Positions 5,944 to 6,390 of a stretch of 6,390 nucleotides of DNA are shown one piece after another. The notes below the pieces were generated by a model. It saw only the letters and a program-made list of their open reading frames with translations, had not been told where the DNA came from and made no database searches. Source of the stretch: Anaerolineae bacterium (lineage in GTDB: Bacteria; Chloroflexota; Anaerolineae; 4572-78; NAK82); contig JAUVPY010000176.1 of NCBI GenBank assembly GCA_030598425.1, positions 1 through 6,390 of the forward strand, given 5' to 3'. The translations under genes and the position numbers were made by a program. Numbering within the stretch: the first letter of the stretch is position 1; every line of letters begins with the position of its first letter.

Positions 5944-6390
5944 CTACCTTCCATTGATCTCCACCCAATCCACCGCCGCTGACAGGGGGCGGTCGTCGGT
6001 GTTGTCAGGTAGCACGGAAGACGGGGCAGCGGCGTGGTCAAAGTTTAGGGTCAACGTGTTAAGCCCCTGGCGCAGAACGGACTCGGGGAGCGTGACCTCG
6101 ACCACCTGCCAGCCCGCGTCCAACACCCAGGCCCCGTCCAGCGGCTGGTCATTGAGGGACAGGGTCAATGCCTGCGGCGCCGCGCCCGGATAGGTGAAGG
6201 GCGCAATCTGCATAGACAGATGCCGGTCACCCACATCGCGTACCGGAAAGAAAAGAGACGCCTCAGTCCCCAGCACCCAATTGCCAGTAGCGGCGAAGAC
6301 CTCTTCGTCGTCCGCCCAGCCGCGGCCGCGGTAGGGGGCCGAGGTCCAATCACCAAAATCCACCCGTAAGGGGTCGGGGAGGGATGGCTG
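5944..6390 (-). CDS. C-terminal beta-sandwich-like domain of a truncated gene
   Basis: The frame is open to the right edge, so only the last 148 residues are visible and the true start lies outside. The GTG at 6363 is internal to the frame and has no ribosome binding site, so it is not a convincing start. The fragment has no hydrophobic membrane segment. Alternating strand-like stretches suggest an all-beta jelly-roll domain: NWVLGTEASLFFPV (37-50), LSMQIAPFTYPG (58-69), QALTLSLNDQPL (73-84), GWQVVEVTLPESVLRQGLNT (93-112) and, near the end, DDRPLSAAVDWVEI (132-145). The W-x-x-VEVTLP...L-x-x-GLN-x-L pattern followed by DDRPL-x-AVDW resembles carbohydrate-binding-like domains at the ends of large envelope proteins, including some glycosyltransferase-type membrane proteins. 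That link is from memory and only suggestive. The gene is followed by UPF0182 on the same strand after 76 bp, so co-transcription is possible. Confidence 0.7.
   Translation of the reverse strand, partial: QPSLPDPLRVDFGDWTSAPYRGRGWADDEEVFAATGNWVLGTEASLFFPVRDVGDRHLSMQIAPFTYPGAAPQALTLSLNDQPLDGAWVLDAGWQVVEVTLPESVLRQGLNTLTLNFDHAAAPSSVLPDNTDDRPLSAAVDWVEINGR

Noticed and set aside
6363..6363. GTG at 6363-6361 as the true start of the right-edge gene
   Set aside because: The frame stays open to the window edge with plausible protein sequence before it, and no ribosome binding site precedes the GTG.

Overview
The window looks like chromosomal sequence from a free-living bacterium. My best guess is Chloroflexota (Anaerolineae/Caldilineae-like). 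The reasons are a full-length UPF0182 membrane protein, an LLM-class (Mer/F420-type) oxidoreductase, moderately GC-rich genes separated by AT-richer spacers, and short degenerate heptamer/octamer and AGAAACC(W)GGTTTCT-type repeats in those spacers. Actinobacteria, deep-branching Firmicutes and Cyanobacteria also carry UPF0182 proteins, so this assignment is an inference.

Layout. Positions 1-438 hold no convincing gene. They contain two small hairpins, a spaced inverted repeat (223-359) and a strong sigma70-type promoter (388-415) with an operator-like dyad over its -35 box. The promoter reads into a 14-TM DHA2-family (EmrB/QacA-like) MFS exporter on the plus strand (448-1911; a GTG at 439 is an alternative start). 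After only 30 bp comes the convergent end of an LLM-class flavin/F420-type oxidoreductase (minus strand, 2949-1942), which has a near-perfect Shine-Dalgarno sequence. Its upstream spacer (2950-3137) carries an 84-bp in-register inverted repeat with perfect 15-bp arms and an 8-bp tandem repeat.

Upstream on the same strand lies a 909-residue UPF0182 membrane protein (5867-3138). It is preceded by a 76-bp spacer made largely of degenerate heptamer repeats, plus a small hairpin that could mask its ribosome binding site. The right edge cuts through a further minus-strand gene (6390-5944), of which only a C-terminal beta-sandwich-like domain is visible.

How they fit together. The three minus-strand genes could be partly co-transcribed, but the spacers of 76 and 188 bp are repeat-filled and the LLM gene has its own candidate promoter, so independent transcription is as likely. 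The exporter is a separate plus-strand unit with its own promoter. I see no phage, transposon, CRISPR, toxin-antitoxin or defence genes. The genes themselves are ordinary. The most interesting signals are in the spacers: the 84-bp dyad, the two short tandem-repeat tracts and the 223-359 inverted repeat. The UPF0182 protein remains a well-conserved family of unknown function.
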